In this document: one piece after another, positions 52,725-62,656 of the stretch | Position numbering within the stretch: position 1 is the first letter of the stretch | Layout: every line of letters begins with the position of its first letter | From: TMP-7 sp038212445 | GTDB taxonomy: Bacteria; Acidobacteriota; Terriglobia; Bryobacterales; Bryobacteraceae | Length of the DNA: 64,000 nucleotides | Assembly (NCBI GenBank): GCA_038212445.1 | Contig: JBBQUM010000022.1 | Span: forward strand, 1-64,000 | Direction of reading: 5' to 3' | The notes under the pieces: model-generated | The model's input: only the letters and a program-made list of their open reading frames with translations | What the model was told of the DNA's origin: nothing | Database searches by the model: none | Made by a program: the position numbers and the translations under genes

Positions 52725-53888
52725 CTACGTTGCAGCGATAAGGGGACCTGTCAAGGCTGGCTCAGGCGGCCTTGGAATGCGGTGGGTGAGTTCGAGCACA
52801 TCCAGGATTCGTCTGGCGGCGTGGCCATCCCATAAGGCCGGAAGGCCTGTAGTTTGGACGTCCGACGACAGACTCTCTCGAATTGCATTTAGAATCAGTG
52901 GGGGCTCGGTCCCAACCAGTCGATTGGTTCCATGGGTTATCGTGACAGGTCGCTCCGTGTTCTCACGAAGCGTGAGGCACGGAACGTTCAGCACGGTGGT
53001 TTCCTCTTGAATCCCACCTGAGTCTGTGAGCACCAAGCGCGACTCGGCCATGAGCTTAACGAAATCCAGATATCCGAGTGGATCAGTCAACAGGAGGTTT
53101 CCCGCCCGAGACGCTGCGAGGCCCATCTGGTTTCGGGTTCGCGGATGAACAGGAAATACCACTGGCAGGGGCACTTGCTGAAACATCTGGATAAGCGTGC
53201 TTAGATGTTCAGGGTCGTCTACATTCGCTGGGCGGTGAAGGGTGGCAACGACATACCCTCGGGGTCCAATGCCAAGTCTCTTGAGTATGGTTGAGCCGTC
53301 AGCTGCTTCCCGAAAGCGCAGGAGCGTATCAATCATGACGTTACCGCAGAAGAAGATCTGGTGGGAACTTATCCCTTCGCGAAGAAGATTGCAGGTTCCG
53401 CTCTCTTCAGTTGTGAAGAAGACGCTCGAGAGAGAGTCCGTTATCAATCGGTTTAGTTCCTCGGGCATCGAACGATCGAAGCTTCGGAGTCCGGCTTCGA
53501 CATGTGCAACAGGAATACCAAGCTTGGCTGCAACCATGGCAGCCGCAGCGGTGGAGTTCACATCGCCGACAACCAGGACGAGATCCGGGCGATGTTGCAC
53601 GAATATGGGTTCCAACGCCAACATGATCCGTGCAATCTGCTGACTTGAACTCCCTCCGTTTATTCCGAGCGACACATCAGGGGCAGGGATTTCTAAATCG
53701 TGGAAAAAACTGTCGGACATCTCCGGGGAGAAGTGCTGGCCTGTATGTATGAGAAGAGGGCGAAGTGTTGGGCGGGTCGCCATTTCGGTGAGAATTGGGG
53801 CGATCTTCATGAAATTGGGTCGTGCGCCAACGATGCATGCAATCAGCTTCTGTCTGAACATGTCAGTCTTGCTGGTATCTGATGACAT
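52725..53888 (-). CDS. wecB: UDP-N-acetylglucosamine 2-epimerase
   Basis: A non-hydrolysing UDP-GlcNAc 2-epimerase of 387 residues, which makes UDP-ManNAc for polysaccharides. The family motifs are present: CIVGARPNFMKIAPIL, IHTGQHFSPEMSDSFF, VVGDVNSTAAAAMVAAKL, AHVEAGLRSFDRSMPEE, TLHRPANVDD and LTDSGGIQEETTVLNVPCLT. It is the last gene of the minus-strand EPS locus, with a hairpin between it and the epimerase upstream. Confidence 0.94.
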   Translation of the reverse strand: MSSDTSKTDMFRQKLIACIVGARPNFMKIAPILTEMATRPTLRPLLIHTGQHFSPEMSDSFFHDLEIPAPDVSLGINGGSSSQQIARIMLALEPIFVQHRPDLVLVVGDVNSTAAAAMVAAKLGIPVAHVEAGLRSFDRSMPEELNRLITDSLSSVFFTTEESGTCNLLREGISSHQIFFCGNVMIDTLLRFREAADGSTILKRLGIGPRGYVVATLHRPANVDDPEHLSTLIQMFQQVPLPVVFPVHPRTRNQMGLAASRAGNLLLTDPLGYLDFVKLMAESRLVLTDSGGIQEETTVLNVPCLTLRENTERPVTITHGTNRLVGTEPPLILNAIRESLSSDVQTTGLPALWDGHAARRILDVLELTHRIPRPPEPALTGPLIAAT

Positions 53889-53950
53889 TAATACTCTTTC
53901 CGGGCAGAACGAAATGGCGCGTGCAGTTCCACAAGCCTATAGTGGTGCCC

Positions 53951-53976
53951 TCTAAACGGGATCGACTCCGTTTAGA
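53951..53976. other. Hairpin upstream of wecB
   Basis: The perfect 9-bp arms TCTAAACGG and CCGTTTAGA with an 8-base loop lie 63 bp before the wecB start, in the 223-bp gap after the epimerase gene. There is no T-run, so it may be an operator or an mRNA processing site rather than a terminator. The half-site CCGTTTA also occurs twice upstream of the GT2 gene. Confidence 0.6.
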
Positions 53977-54111
53977 ATCACATGGCGACTGACGTGGGTA
54001 GAGACGGATTCCGCAGATTCGATCGCGATTTAGAGGGTCGGATGGAACCGGCCTGGTGAGGTCATGCCGTTCGCCCTGCGATTTGCCTAGTTATGGAATA
54101 TTGGACTGTGC

Positions 54112-55113
54112 TTATTTGACCGTCTGTTCGCGAAACCAGCGAAATGTTCCATCGAGACCTTCCTCTGTCGCAAAGATGGGCCGCCAGCCGATTCCCCTTA
54201 ACTTCTCATTCGAGAACCGAGTACTCTTCCACATTGCGTCGGCCTTGTAAGGGGTCAAGAAAGCCGGCATCTGACCGTGCGAATAACGACTGTACCAAAC
54301 GATCATCCGGGCGAGGAGTTTTGCTCCAGCGAGAGGTAACCGGATTGATCGAACCGGCCCAACGGCGCCACGATATCGGCGTAGATAGTCTTTGGCGCGA
54401 ATTAACTCATCATCCAGCACATTGTATATTTGACCGCCGGCGTCAGGATGGCGACCCGCAATTGCGATAGCCTCGGCGCAGTTCAACACGTGTGTTATCG
54501 GCAACTGGTTCCTACCGCCGACGTGCAATAGAAAGCCTGGAAGCGACAGGCCGATGCGCGTAGAGAACGGACTCCCACCCGGACCGTAGATCACACCGGG
54601 CCGGAGGATTACCAATTCAAAACCGTGTCGAGCCTGATACTCGCGAAATAGTTGTTCCTGGCGAAGCTTTGCATGAGAATACGGATCGCGCTGTTCGGGA
54701 TGGGGCTCGAGTGGAGAGTTCTCATCGATGACAGCACCAGTGTTGATCCGGGAGACTCCGTACACGCCGAAAGAGCTGACAAGCACGAGTCGATGCACTC
54801 CCGCAGACACTGCGGCGTCGAGCAGGCATCGAGAAGCTACAACGGTATCAAGAAAGATGTCTGCCGCGCCACCTTTAAGCCCTGCGGCCAGATGGTAAAC
54901 AGTGGAGACACCCGCCAACGCGCGTTTCGCCTCTTTGGGTGATCTCAGATTGCCGTTTACAGCTTCAAAGGTGGACCCGGCTGGCAGTTGTATATCATGC
55001 TGAGGGCCACGTGCGCGGTAGAGACATCGGATGTCTGTTTCGCCGTGGGCGATCAAACGTTCGAGGACGGCCTTCCCCAGAAACCCTCCAGCACCGGTGA
55101 TCAGTATTTTCAT
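54112..55113 (-). CDS. NAD-dependent sugar epimerase/dehydratase
   Basis: An extended short-chain dehydrogenase of 333 residues. The NAD site is ITGAGGFLGKAVLERL at the very start, chosen as the ATG because it is also 4 bp from the end of the oxidoreductase gene (ATGA overlap). The catalytic YxxxK is DPYSHAKLRQEQ, and LVLVSSFGVYG precedes it. It probably acts on a nucleotide sugar of the EPS pathway; the substrate is unknown. Confidence 0.9.
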   Translation of the reverse strand: MKILITGAGGFLGKAVLERLIAHGETDIRCLYRARGPQHDIQLPAGSTFEAVNGNLRSPKEAKRALAGVSTVYHLAAGLKGGAADIFLDTVVASRCLLDAAVSAGVHRLVLVSSFGVYGVSRINTGAVIDENSPLEPHPEQRDPYSHAKLRQEQLFREYQARHGFELVILRPGVIYGPGGSPFSTRIGLSLPGFLLHVGGRNQLPITHVLNCAEAIAIAGRHPDAGGQIYNVLDDELIRAKDYLRRYRGAVGPVRSIRLPLAGAKLLARMIVWYSRYSHGQMPAFLTPYKADAMWKSTRFSNEKLRGIGWRPIFATEEGLDGTFRWFREQTVK

Positions 55114-56194
55114 CGTCCGACCTCTACCTTGACTGGATAGACCTGGTTCGCAATCTCGTCCATCCACAGTGCGACGCGTAGGATCTGGTCATAAGGAATG
55201 GGAGGAGGCGAATCGGATCGGATAGACTCATAAAAAGCACGAAGGAGCAGGTTGAAGCCCGCGAAGAATTGGAAGTCGGAATGAATAAAACGGCCGATGT
55301 TGTGACGCGCGGCCTTAGCGGATTGACGAGCCCCATCGAGTGCAGGCCAGAGCTTTCCGAGCGCCCCTGGCACGTTCGCGTGAGTTGCCAGGGTCACGGT
55401 GCGTCCGACGTAATCGACATGAGCAATGTTATGTGTTCCGTAGACCCGCAGGAACTGTGACACCGGCCGAGCGCCCGAACAGAATGTTGCATAGGCGGAG
55501 ATGCTGTCTCCCTGGATGGTGACACGCAGTTCATCCAGAAGCTCATCGCTAGAGTCGCCTTTGGCCGGGCGGGAGCGGTAGGCCGACGCGCAGATGCGAG
55601 AAGAGTCCGTGTCAACGAATTCGGCGATCCGGTTCAAGACGTGATCCATGATGTTCTGGAATAGACCGCCGGGGAGAGCGTGGACCCAATGCGACCGGTC
55701 GGCGAGAAGGGCGGCGCCGAAAGGACCAGTGAGGTCATAACCGCAATAACTTTCAAGATGAACGATCCGTCCGAGAGTTCCCTGTTCGACCAATTCCCGG
55801 AGACGCAGCGTCGCTGGATCGAACGAATAGTTGTGTCCGACGGTTAGCTTTCGATTGCCGACGACTGCATGCCGAACGATATCTCGCGCATCTTCAAACG
55901 TGGTAGCGAGGGGCTTTTCGACAAACACATGGCACCCGAGGCTATCGATTCAAGCGCAAGAGCGCGATGGGAGCCCGGCGGCGTGGTTATGTGGACGACA
56001 TCAGGCCGGCATTCTTCGAGCATCCTGGTGAAGCTGCTGTAGTGGCGTGGGATCGCGTAGCGAACCGCAAGCTGCTCTGCCATCAGGGGTTCGAGGTCGC
56101 AAACGGCCTCGACCCGGACGTCGGGCAGTTTACGGGTCTCAAGGACGTGAGCTTCGGCTATCTTTCCACAGCCGACGAGTGCAATTCGAAGCAT
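55110..56194 (-). pseudogene. Gfo/Idh-family oxidoreductase, frameshifted
   Basis: The N-terminal NAD-binding half reads LRIALVGCGKIAEAHVLETR and runs to ALALESIASGA. The family then expects HVFVEKPLATT, which is found in another frame and continues through VGHNYSFDPATLRLRELVEQ to the end. Adding one G to the run at 55935-55937 (CCC on the plus strand) joins both parts as SGCHVFVEKPL. The whole is about 361 residues, typical for a sugar-nucleotide oxidoreductase of the EPS locus. It is either a recent mutation or a homopolymer error. Confidence 0.85.
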
Positions 56195-56211
56195 AGTAGA
56201 CCAACTGAGTT

Positions 56212-57405
56212 TTAGGAGTTTAGCGAAAATGAAGACACAACAGGCTGCAGTGGTGGTTGCGTGGACAAGAGGTCCAGAGTCTCGTCGGCGACGTCTTTCC
56301 AGGATCGCCTATATCGTCCTGCTATTTTCGATTCATCCCAGGTTCGGACAAGGGCCGAATTCAGTGTTTCGGCCAAAACGCTGGGACTACCGACCGGGAC
56401 GAGGCAACCATTCTCAGCATCGACGAGTTCGGGTATTCCGCCCACATTGCATGCGACAACGGGCCGACCACAACAAAGGGCCTCGATGACCACATTTGGG
56501 CAGCCTTCGGAGTAGCTGGGAAGACAGAGAAGGTTTGAGGCGGCGAGCCACTGAGCGACCTGGGTGGCGGAGCAGCGACCTGGAAAAATAACACGGTGAT
56601 CGAGGCCCAGAGCGGTAGCCTGCTGTTGGAGATAGGGCATTTGGTCGCCTTCCCCCACAAATGCGAGAACGGCTTTGGGCCGGCGGGCAGCCAGAGCGGC
56701 CATGGCTTCGAGGAGATCGCGAACTCCCTTGAGCCGAAGGAGCCAGCCGACGAAAAGAATAAGTTCGGCATCCGGATCCACCGCAAGGGCTAAACGAGCC
56801 TGCCGTCGATCATGGAGATCGAAGATCTCATGATCGCAGCCGTTGTGGATAGTATGCACGCGATCCAATCGGGCGCCCAGCCGTCCAGCGCATTGACGAA
56901 GTTCCTCGCTGACCGTGGTTACGCCGGGAGCCTCCCGCAATGTCCGAGACACGCGGAGGCGAGTAACGGGATCGGCAATCCGACGAACATCCGAACCCAG
57001 AGCGCCAATGATCACCGGTATTCCGAGGTCCCGCGCAATACCCAATGCCGCGTAGCCTTGCGGATAAATCCAGTACGCCAACAATGCGTCCGGGCGCATG
57101 CTTTCGACGATCGGCTTGAGGCGATTGTAGCAGCGTGGGCCATTCATCCAGCGCGAAACAAGCGGTGTTGACGAGTACTGCAAGAACGTTGTCGGAATTC
57201 CCGGAATGGGCTGTCTGGTCCGACTGCTGGAGTAATAGTTGTGTCTCTGGAGGCGGATCGCGGGCGGAGTTCCTGAAATGCACAAGACTGAGACATCGAC
57301 TCGGTGTTGCATCGCCTGGACTTTGGAGCGAATGTAATTGCCGCGGTGTTCCTCGCCGAGACTGGGAAAGACGGGCGTGATCACTACTAGTTTTTCTCGA
57401 GTCAT
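56212..57405 (-). CDS. GT4 glycosyltransferase A
   Basis: A GT-B glycosyltransferase of 397 residues from the ATG at 57405, which overlaps the stop of the upstream glycosyltransferase as ATGA. N-terminal: LVVITPVFPSLGEEHRGNYI. The donor half has FVGWLLRLKGVRDLLEAM, the Glu-containing SEGCPNVVIEALCCGRPVVA and GGIPELVD. It transfers a sugar from a nucleotide to the EPS repeat or primer; specificity cannot be read. Confidence 0.92.
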   Translation of the reverse strand: MTREKLVVITPVFPSLGEEHRGNYIRSKVQAMQHRVDVSVLCISGTPPAIRLQRHNYYSSSRTRQPIPGIPTTFLQYSSTPLVSRWMNGPRCYNRLKPIVESMRPDALLAYWIYPQGYAALGIARDLGIPVIIGALGSDVRRIADPVTRLRVSRTLREAPGVTTVSEELRQCAGRLGARLDRVHTIHNGCDHEIFDLHDRRQARLALAVDPDAELILFVGWLLRLKGVRDLLEAMAALAARRPKAVLAFVGEGDQMPYLQQQATALGLDHRVIFPGRCSATQVAQWLAASNLLCLPSYSEGCPNVVIEALCCGRPVVACNVGGIPELVDAENGCLVPVGSPSVLAETLNSALVRTWDESKIAGRYRRSWKDVADETLDLLSTQPPLQPVVSSFSLNS

Positions 57406-58604
57406 GACGCCAGGCATCGACGGCTAAGAACGGTCTCGTAGATCGGGATATAGCGCAAACTGACCTGCTCCCAGGTTCGGGCCGAAGACACGAATGTTCG
57501 TCCCGCGGCCGCGAGTCTCCTGACTAGTGCCGGATCGCGGGCCAGTTCCACGAGTGCCGACTTTAGTCCCGACTCATCCGAGTTTGAAAACAGATAACCT
57601 GTCTTGTCGTGGTCCACCAATTCCCTGTGCCCGCCGATATTGCTGGCGATTACGGCTTTTCCCATGCCCATCGCTTCGAGAGGTTTGAGCGGAGTCACCA
57701 ATTCGGTCAAGCGAATACTGCGACGAGGGTAGACCATTGCGTCCGCGACTGAGTAGTAACGCGCGACGTCTGAGTGCGGAACCCGCGGCCGGTAGGCAAC
57801 TAAATTACCACTTAACCTTGCCGCCTGCTCTTTAATCTGGTCCTGGCATTCTCCGCCTCCGAGAACCAAGAATCTAGCATTTGGCGCATGATCGAGAACA
57901 TAAGGTATCGCGTCTAGAAGTCGATCAACTCCCTCGTACCGGAAGAAGGAGCCAATGTAAGCAAACACTGGACCCTCCGGCCAATCGAAGCTGGCGCGGA
58001 GGTCGTTATCACGAGGGATATCGACGATTGATTCGCGACTGATGGCATTTGGTACGACACTCACCTTGCCAGGCGCTATACCCCTCGAGACAACATCCGC
58101 GCGGAGACCATCACAAATGGTGACGACCGCGTCAACTTTGTGGAAAAGCCGAGTTTCGAGAGCGTACGCGGACTTATAAAGAATGGATTTCACGCTTGCT
58201 GTCTTGCGATCAACGGCAGCATCCTCCCATACCGCGCGCATCTCGTAGACGCACGGAATACCGAATTCACGGGCCACGTGACATGCGGCAAATCCATTGT
58301 AGACGGGCGAGTGTGCATGCAATATGTCCGGCCTCTCGCGCTTCACCAACTTGCGAAGAGCATTTTGAAGCGCACGATAGCGTTGATAACTCCTAACGAC
58401 TGCATTGGCTGCCGCAGATTCGCCCGCTCGAAAGTGTGTCACACCGTACTCCTCCTCAGGCGGGCTTTGTATCACACCTTGAGCGGTGAGGGCAGTCACT
58501 TCGACGCCGTGCTTGAGAAGGCCGGTTAGGATTGACTTGCTTCGTACGGCGTAGCCGTCAGCGACCACGGCCAGCGAGTGATGGAGAACATGAAGAACTT
58601 TCAT
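57402..58604 (-). CDS. GT4 glycosyltransferase B, exosortase-A-associated type
   Basis: A GT-B glycosyltransferase of 400 residues. The start MKVLHVLHHSLAVVADGYAV and RSKSILTGLLKHGVEVTALT closely follow the PEP-CTERM/exosortase-A-associated glycosyltransferase family (TIGR04063-like). The donor half has FAYIGSFFRYEGVDRLLDAI and LTELVTPLKPLEAMGMGKAV with GGHRELVDHDKTG. Its family ties the EPS locus to the nearby PEP-CTERM proteins; this family call is from memory. Confidence 0.88.
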   Translation of the reverse strand: MKVLHVLHHSLAVVADGYAVRSKSILTGLLKHGVEVTALTAQGVIQSPPEEEYGVTHFRAGESAAANAVVRSYQRYRALQNALRKLVKRERPDILHAHSPVYNGFAACHVAREFGIPCVYEMRAVWEDAAVDRKTASVKSILYKSAYALETRLFHKVDAVVTICDGLRADVVSRGIAPGKVSVVPNAISRESIVDIPRDNDLRASFDWPEGPVFAYIGSFFRYEGVDRLLDAIPYVLDHAPNARFLVLGGGECQDQIKEQAARLSGNLVAYRPRVPHSDVARYYSVADAMVYPRRSIRLTELVTPLKPLEAMGMGKAVIASNIGGHRELVDHDKTGYLFSNSDESGLKSALVELARDPALVRRLAAAGRTFVSSARTWEQVSLRYIPIYETVLSRRCLAS

Positions 58605-58689
58605 ATAATTTTAAGGACGCAACTCTTCGACTTCGGGGACTGCCATTGGCTCTGGAGATGCACCCAATGCGCGGTTTGGCGAGGCGGCC

Positions 58690-59778
58690 TTACCCTTTCG
58701 CCGGCAATAACGTCTCAAATAGGCGTTCGTATTCGAGCCAAGTCTGTAGGAGATCCCTCTCGCCGGCGCAGAGGTATGAGGCGGCGCCCATCTTCACAAG
58801 GATGTCGGGGCTAGAGACTTTCAGGATCGCCGTGGCCAAAGCAATCGGATCGGAGGGATCGCAGTATTCTGCAACAACACCGTCGAGAGCCACCTCACCG
58901 ATCCCGCCAACACGTGTCGAGACTATCGGAAGCCCAACAGCCATAGCTTCCAGCAGGGCAACCGGGAGCGCCTCAGTGACTGACGACAGAACAAACACAT
59001 CAAGGTCGCTCAGAAACCCTCCAATGTCGGACAGTTCCCCAGCCAGGGTCACGCAATGGCCTAGTGATAGGGTGTTGATTTGCTGGTCCAAACTTGAGTG
59101 AAGACAGCCGCCACCAGCTATTCGCAGTTCGGCATGTGGAATAGTCCTCCGAACAAGAGCGAAGGCCTCAATCAATGTCGCGTGATCTTTGGCCGGCACC
59201 AATCTACCGACCGTCCCGAGCGTAAGGCGACAAAGATGTCTCCCAGGGCTTGCCGGCGAAGAACGAAATTTCGCAACAGGAATGCCATTTCGAATCGTCC
59301 TGCTCTTGCGTTCCGGAACCCCACGCTCCCTTACAATGTGTTGCCGTGTCTGCTCCGACACTCCCACGATAACTTTTGTGAAGGGTAACATCGCACGATA
59401 GATGCGATCCAGCCTGTGGTCAGCATTTACCGAGCCGATTCCATGTTGAGTGTTCACGACTGCGGAGATACCAGCTAATCGTGCCGCGAGAACCCCGTAA
59501 TGATGAATCACCGCGTTATGTGTGTGGACCAACTCGATTTTCAAACGCCGAAAGTCACTAGCTAGGCGCCAGATGGTTGACGGCGAGAAGCCGCCTGCTT
59601 TCGCAAGGGTCCTGACAGGAATGCCTTGATACTCTGCATCATCGGCCAACGCACCGCGACGTGCGATGCAGAAGATATAGGGAGAGTGGCCTTGGCCTTT
59701 CTGAGTGACGGCAAGGTCGACCGCCAATCTTTCTAGTCCTCCGACTTCTAAGCTGTTGACGACTTGTGCGATTCGCAT
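58690..59778 (-). CDS. GT4 glycosyltransferase C
   Basis: A GT-B glycosyltransferase of 362 residues from ATG 59778. The N-terminus is MRIAQVVNSLEVGGLERLAV. The donor half has LTLGTVGRLVPAKDHATLIE, LSSVTEALPVALLEAMAVGL and GGIGEVALDG. It resembles EpsH1-system sugar transferases (TIGR03088-like), a further hint of an exosortase-linked EPS locus. It is 85 bp upstream of glycosyltransferase B. Confidence 0.9.
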   Translation of the reverse strand: MRIAQVVNSLEVGGLERLAVDLAVTQKGQGHSPYIFCIARRGALADDAEYQGIPVRTLAKAGGFSPSTIWRLASDFRRLKIELVHTHNAVIHHYGVLAARLAGISAVVNTQHGIGSVNADHRLDRIYRAMLPFTKVIVGVSEQTRQHIVRERGVPERKSRTIRNGIPVAKFRSSPASPGRHLCRLTLGTVGRLVPAKDHATLIEAFALVRRTIPHAELRIAGGGCLHSSLDQQINTLSLGHCVTLAGELSDIGGFLSDLDVFVLSSVTEALPVALLEAMAVGLPIVSTRVGGIGEVALDGVVAEYCDPSDPIALATAILKVSSPDILVKMGAASYLCAGERDLLQTWLEYERLFETLLPAKG

Positions 59779-59896
59779 ATCTTGTGAAAACAATTGCGAC
59801 CCATCAAGTCACATGTCGCAGATGGGCGGCCGCTATCCCCGCACACGGCTTCTGCGGGTGAGCCAGCGCTCACCAGGCGACGCCACGGCTCGCCAT

Positions 59897-61468
59897 TCAG
59901 ATCGTCGTTGTCGTTGAAAGAAGGGGTGGGCCGAGCTTCCGCAATCCCCAGGCTAGCCCAGGGCGAATTCGTGCCGGCATTCGTGTACTCAAACATTCGA
60001 AGCGGGCTATGTCCTCATTCTCTAGTATCCGCAAGACGCGCACGGATAGAATAAACGTGATTGCACCTACAAGCGCACCCAATGTCAGGTCAGCTATGCT
60101 CGACCGTAGACTCGGGAGTAGACCAACCGACACTGCCATGGCGATCGACGCGGCGCCGATCTTCAAGATCATCATCGTTGGCCACTGGATGTCTGTCACC
60201 TTTCTTGCAACCCAACTGAGCCACACGACCGCAGCACACTGCGCCAGCCCATTCGCAATAACCGCACCGAGACCCCCAAGGCGGGGAATGAGCACAAAAT
60301 CGAGGATGATACTGAGGACCGCGACTGCAATATTCACTCGGACTGATAGATTTAGTCTATCTGCAGCTGCTAGGAGTGAATTCAACGGTAAGAGAACGAC
60401 TCTAGGGATGGCCAAGAGCGCCGCCACTGTCAGGAGAGGAATTGTTTCCGAATATTGACGTCCATAGGCCAGCGTCATAGCGGGTCCGCTCAACACGGCG
60501 ACACCTACATATACCGGGACTGCCATAAGCATCAAATACCGAACGGCGACGCCAAATACCGCGCCCATCCGATTCGGGTCTCGCCCAAACTGAGCCATGA
60601 TGGTAGCACCGGTAGCGGTTCCAAATATCTGCGGCAGCAAACGGAGTCGCTCTACTACATTGAATACGACCGTGTAGAATGCGAGTTGCGGCGTGGTGCT
60701 GAAGTAGCGTATAACCACAACCTCCGAACGATCCCATACAACCAGCGACAGTGCCATCAACACGAGGCTCTGGCCAGAAAACGCCACCAACCGCCGGTTA
60801 AGCTCTGCTGGGATGTTGCCGCGCGTCCCGGTCGCAACCCAATCGAAGACTGGGATCGTTCGAATGACCACCTCCGTCATTCGAGTGGCAAGAACTGTAG
60901 CCGCAAGACCGACAAGATCCCAAGAGTAATGCAGTGTCAGAATAACTCCAAGGACATAAACGCAATTTGACAGAAGCGCGCCTGGAACATTAGCGGCCAT
61001 GTTTTCGCGAGCGTTGTTTAGTTGCGAGGGAATCGCAATAACCATCGCCGGCCATATCGCACAAGCGAGAATAACCGCGACCGATCGCAACTCGCCCTGA
61101 GCCGTGGCCAGAGCCAGGGCGCCAACCGTGACTACGGAGGCGACCATTATCTGCACGCGCAGAGTCTTCAGAAAGATAGCTCTTGCCAGAGGTTCGTCGC
61201 CACGTCCCAGCGCCTCGCCGATATATTTGAACGCCGTCGCCGGAATGCCCAGTGCGCCTACAGTGGCTGTCATGTTCGCTAGCCAGGCTAGGTAGCTGTA
61301 AACGCCTAAGGTACTCGGCCCGAGCGAACGGGCAATCATGACCGAGGTGATCGCGTAGGATAAAACGCCAAAGGCTGACTCCAGCCCAAGCCACAACGAA
61401 TTGTGAACGATCTTATGGCTGTTGGTACTGGCTCGTGTTGGATTTATAACCGGTGGGTCAGTGGCCAT
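59897..61468 (-). CDS. Wzx-like oligosaccharide flippase
   Basis: A membrane protein of 523 residues with about 14 hydrophobic segments of the MATE/Wzx (polysaccharide biosynthesis) fold. The first helices read IVHNSLWLGLESAFGVLSYA and ITSVMIARSLGPSTLGVYSY. It should flip lipid-linked repeat units of the EPS across the inner membrane. It lies at the upstream side of the three glycosyltransferase genes, with about 119 bp before the next one. Confidence 0.92.
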   Translation of the reverse strand: MATDPPVINPTRASTNSHKIVHNSLWLGLESAFGVLSYAITSVMIARSLGPSTLGVYSYLAWLANMTATVGALGIPATAFKYIGEALGRGDEPLARAIFLKTLRVQIMVASVVTVGALALATAQGELRSVAVILACAIWPAMVIAIPSQLNNARENMAANVPGALLSNCVYVLGVILTLHYSWDLVGLAATVLATRMTEVVIRTIPVFDWVATGTRGNIPAELNRRLVAFSGQSLVLMALSLVVWDRSEVVVIRYFSTTPQLAFYTVVFNVVERLRLLPQIFGTATGATIMAQFGRDPNRMGAVFGVAVRYLMLMAVPVYVGVAVLSGPAMTLAYGRQYSETIPLLTVAALLAIPRVVLLPLNSLLAAADRLNLSVRVNIAVAVLSIILDFVLIPRLGGLGAVIANGLAQCAAVVWLSWVARKVTDIQWPTMMILKIGAASIAMAVSVGLLPSLRSSIADLTLGALVGAITFILSVRVLRILENEDIARFECLSTRMPARIRPGLAWGLRKLGPPLLSTTTTI

Positions 61469-61726
61469 TTCGTAGCCCTAGGAGGGGTTCGACACCATAC
61501 CAGAAGGAGTTCCTCGCAATGGCCCGGCTGTTCACGAGTGCCCCCATAGGTGATCTCCCACAACGATCGATACCGGACACCAATCCGATCCATTCCCGAG
61601 CCCGTACCAGAAAGAGTTGCGCGCTGTTGTTCGTCCGTTCATCTGCCTATTGGAGGGTTACCTAGTCTTTCAGGCGGATAACCCGACACTGGTGAGGTTC
61701 TCGACAGTTATACCGAAAGCCGCGGG

Positions 61727-62656
61727 TTAGATTGCCCCACTCCACAGCGGTGGCACGCCGGCGGTGACATAATGTTCGACGAACGCTTGCCAAGCTGGAA
61801 ACGACTTAAATCGGGTCCGCGTGAGACGGTCGAGAAGAAAGACGAGAAACAGCGGTTCAAGCGTATCATTAGAAAGTTGTTGACTACGGAGGACGCGGCT
61901 GGCCCAGTCAGATGCAAGCTCGGCGCCGTGGGTGCACCCAAAGAGACTAGGCCACATCGTCATAGCGTTGTGGGCGGGCTCATTGCGATTGCATAAGTAG
62001 GCACCTGTTACGTATCCGAAGACGTCTTCCAAGGGACTACCCTAATGAAAGGTGTTCCAATCCAGCACAAACGTTTCGTGCCGATCCGTTAGTACGTTCC
62101 CGGGCCAGAGGTCGCCGTGAACCGCTGTGGCTGGAATTGAGGACATTCGGTCGAGAAACTCGTGTGACCGTTCTAGTATTGCGATTTCGGCAGCATTTGG
62201 GAGTGGGTCTCTTCCGCGTAAAGCCTCCGACAGCTCGTTTACGCGATCGCGGACAGTTCCTGATTTGACCACCGTGGTCTGAAAGACGGTGAGCCAGTTG
62301 CCTACAATACGAAGCTGTTTTTCAAAGGCATCGGCCGACTTGCTTTTTAACTCTCCTCGGAGCGGAAGGCCCGGAATTCCGGTTCTCGCGGAGACAAGAG
62401 CATCTCCTCGATAGAATTGAAAAAGCGGTCGCGGCGCCCCTAGTACGGCTGCGTGTGGCTCAAGCACTGTCAGAGCAGCAAACTCCTCTCGTGCCTCGGC
62501 AATGTGCTCTGCGGTCCTGCAGAGACTGATCACTGCGATGGGGGAACTTGATTCCCCAAACGCGAACCACCGAATTCCGGTGCGGGCCTCAAGTTGTAGC
62601 AGTGTTCCAGCGGCCAAGCCTGCCACCTTCAGATGATCGGAGAGTACGTCTAACAC
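61727..62656 (-). pseudogene. APH-fold phosphotransferase with internal amber codon
   Basis: An aminoglycoside-phosphotransferase-like protein of 309 codons. The first 204 residues contain the brace HGDLWPGNVLTDRHETFVLD, the catalytic loop and metal motif of APH kinases, ending WNTFH at a TAG (62042-62044). The same frame continues without change as GSPLEDVFGYVTGAYLCNRN to the end, so only this one codon interrupts it. Possible readings are a recent nonsense mutation, readthrough, or an error. Known relatives phosphorylate small molecules or sugars. It starts with a GTG overlapping the methyltransferase stop. Confidence 0.75.

Noticed and set aside
61490..61665. Two TACCAGAA-GAGTT segments about 110 bp apart
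   Set aside because: Only about 14 bp match well; the rest of the similarity is too weak to call a repeat or a gene remnant.
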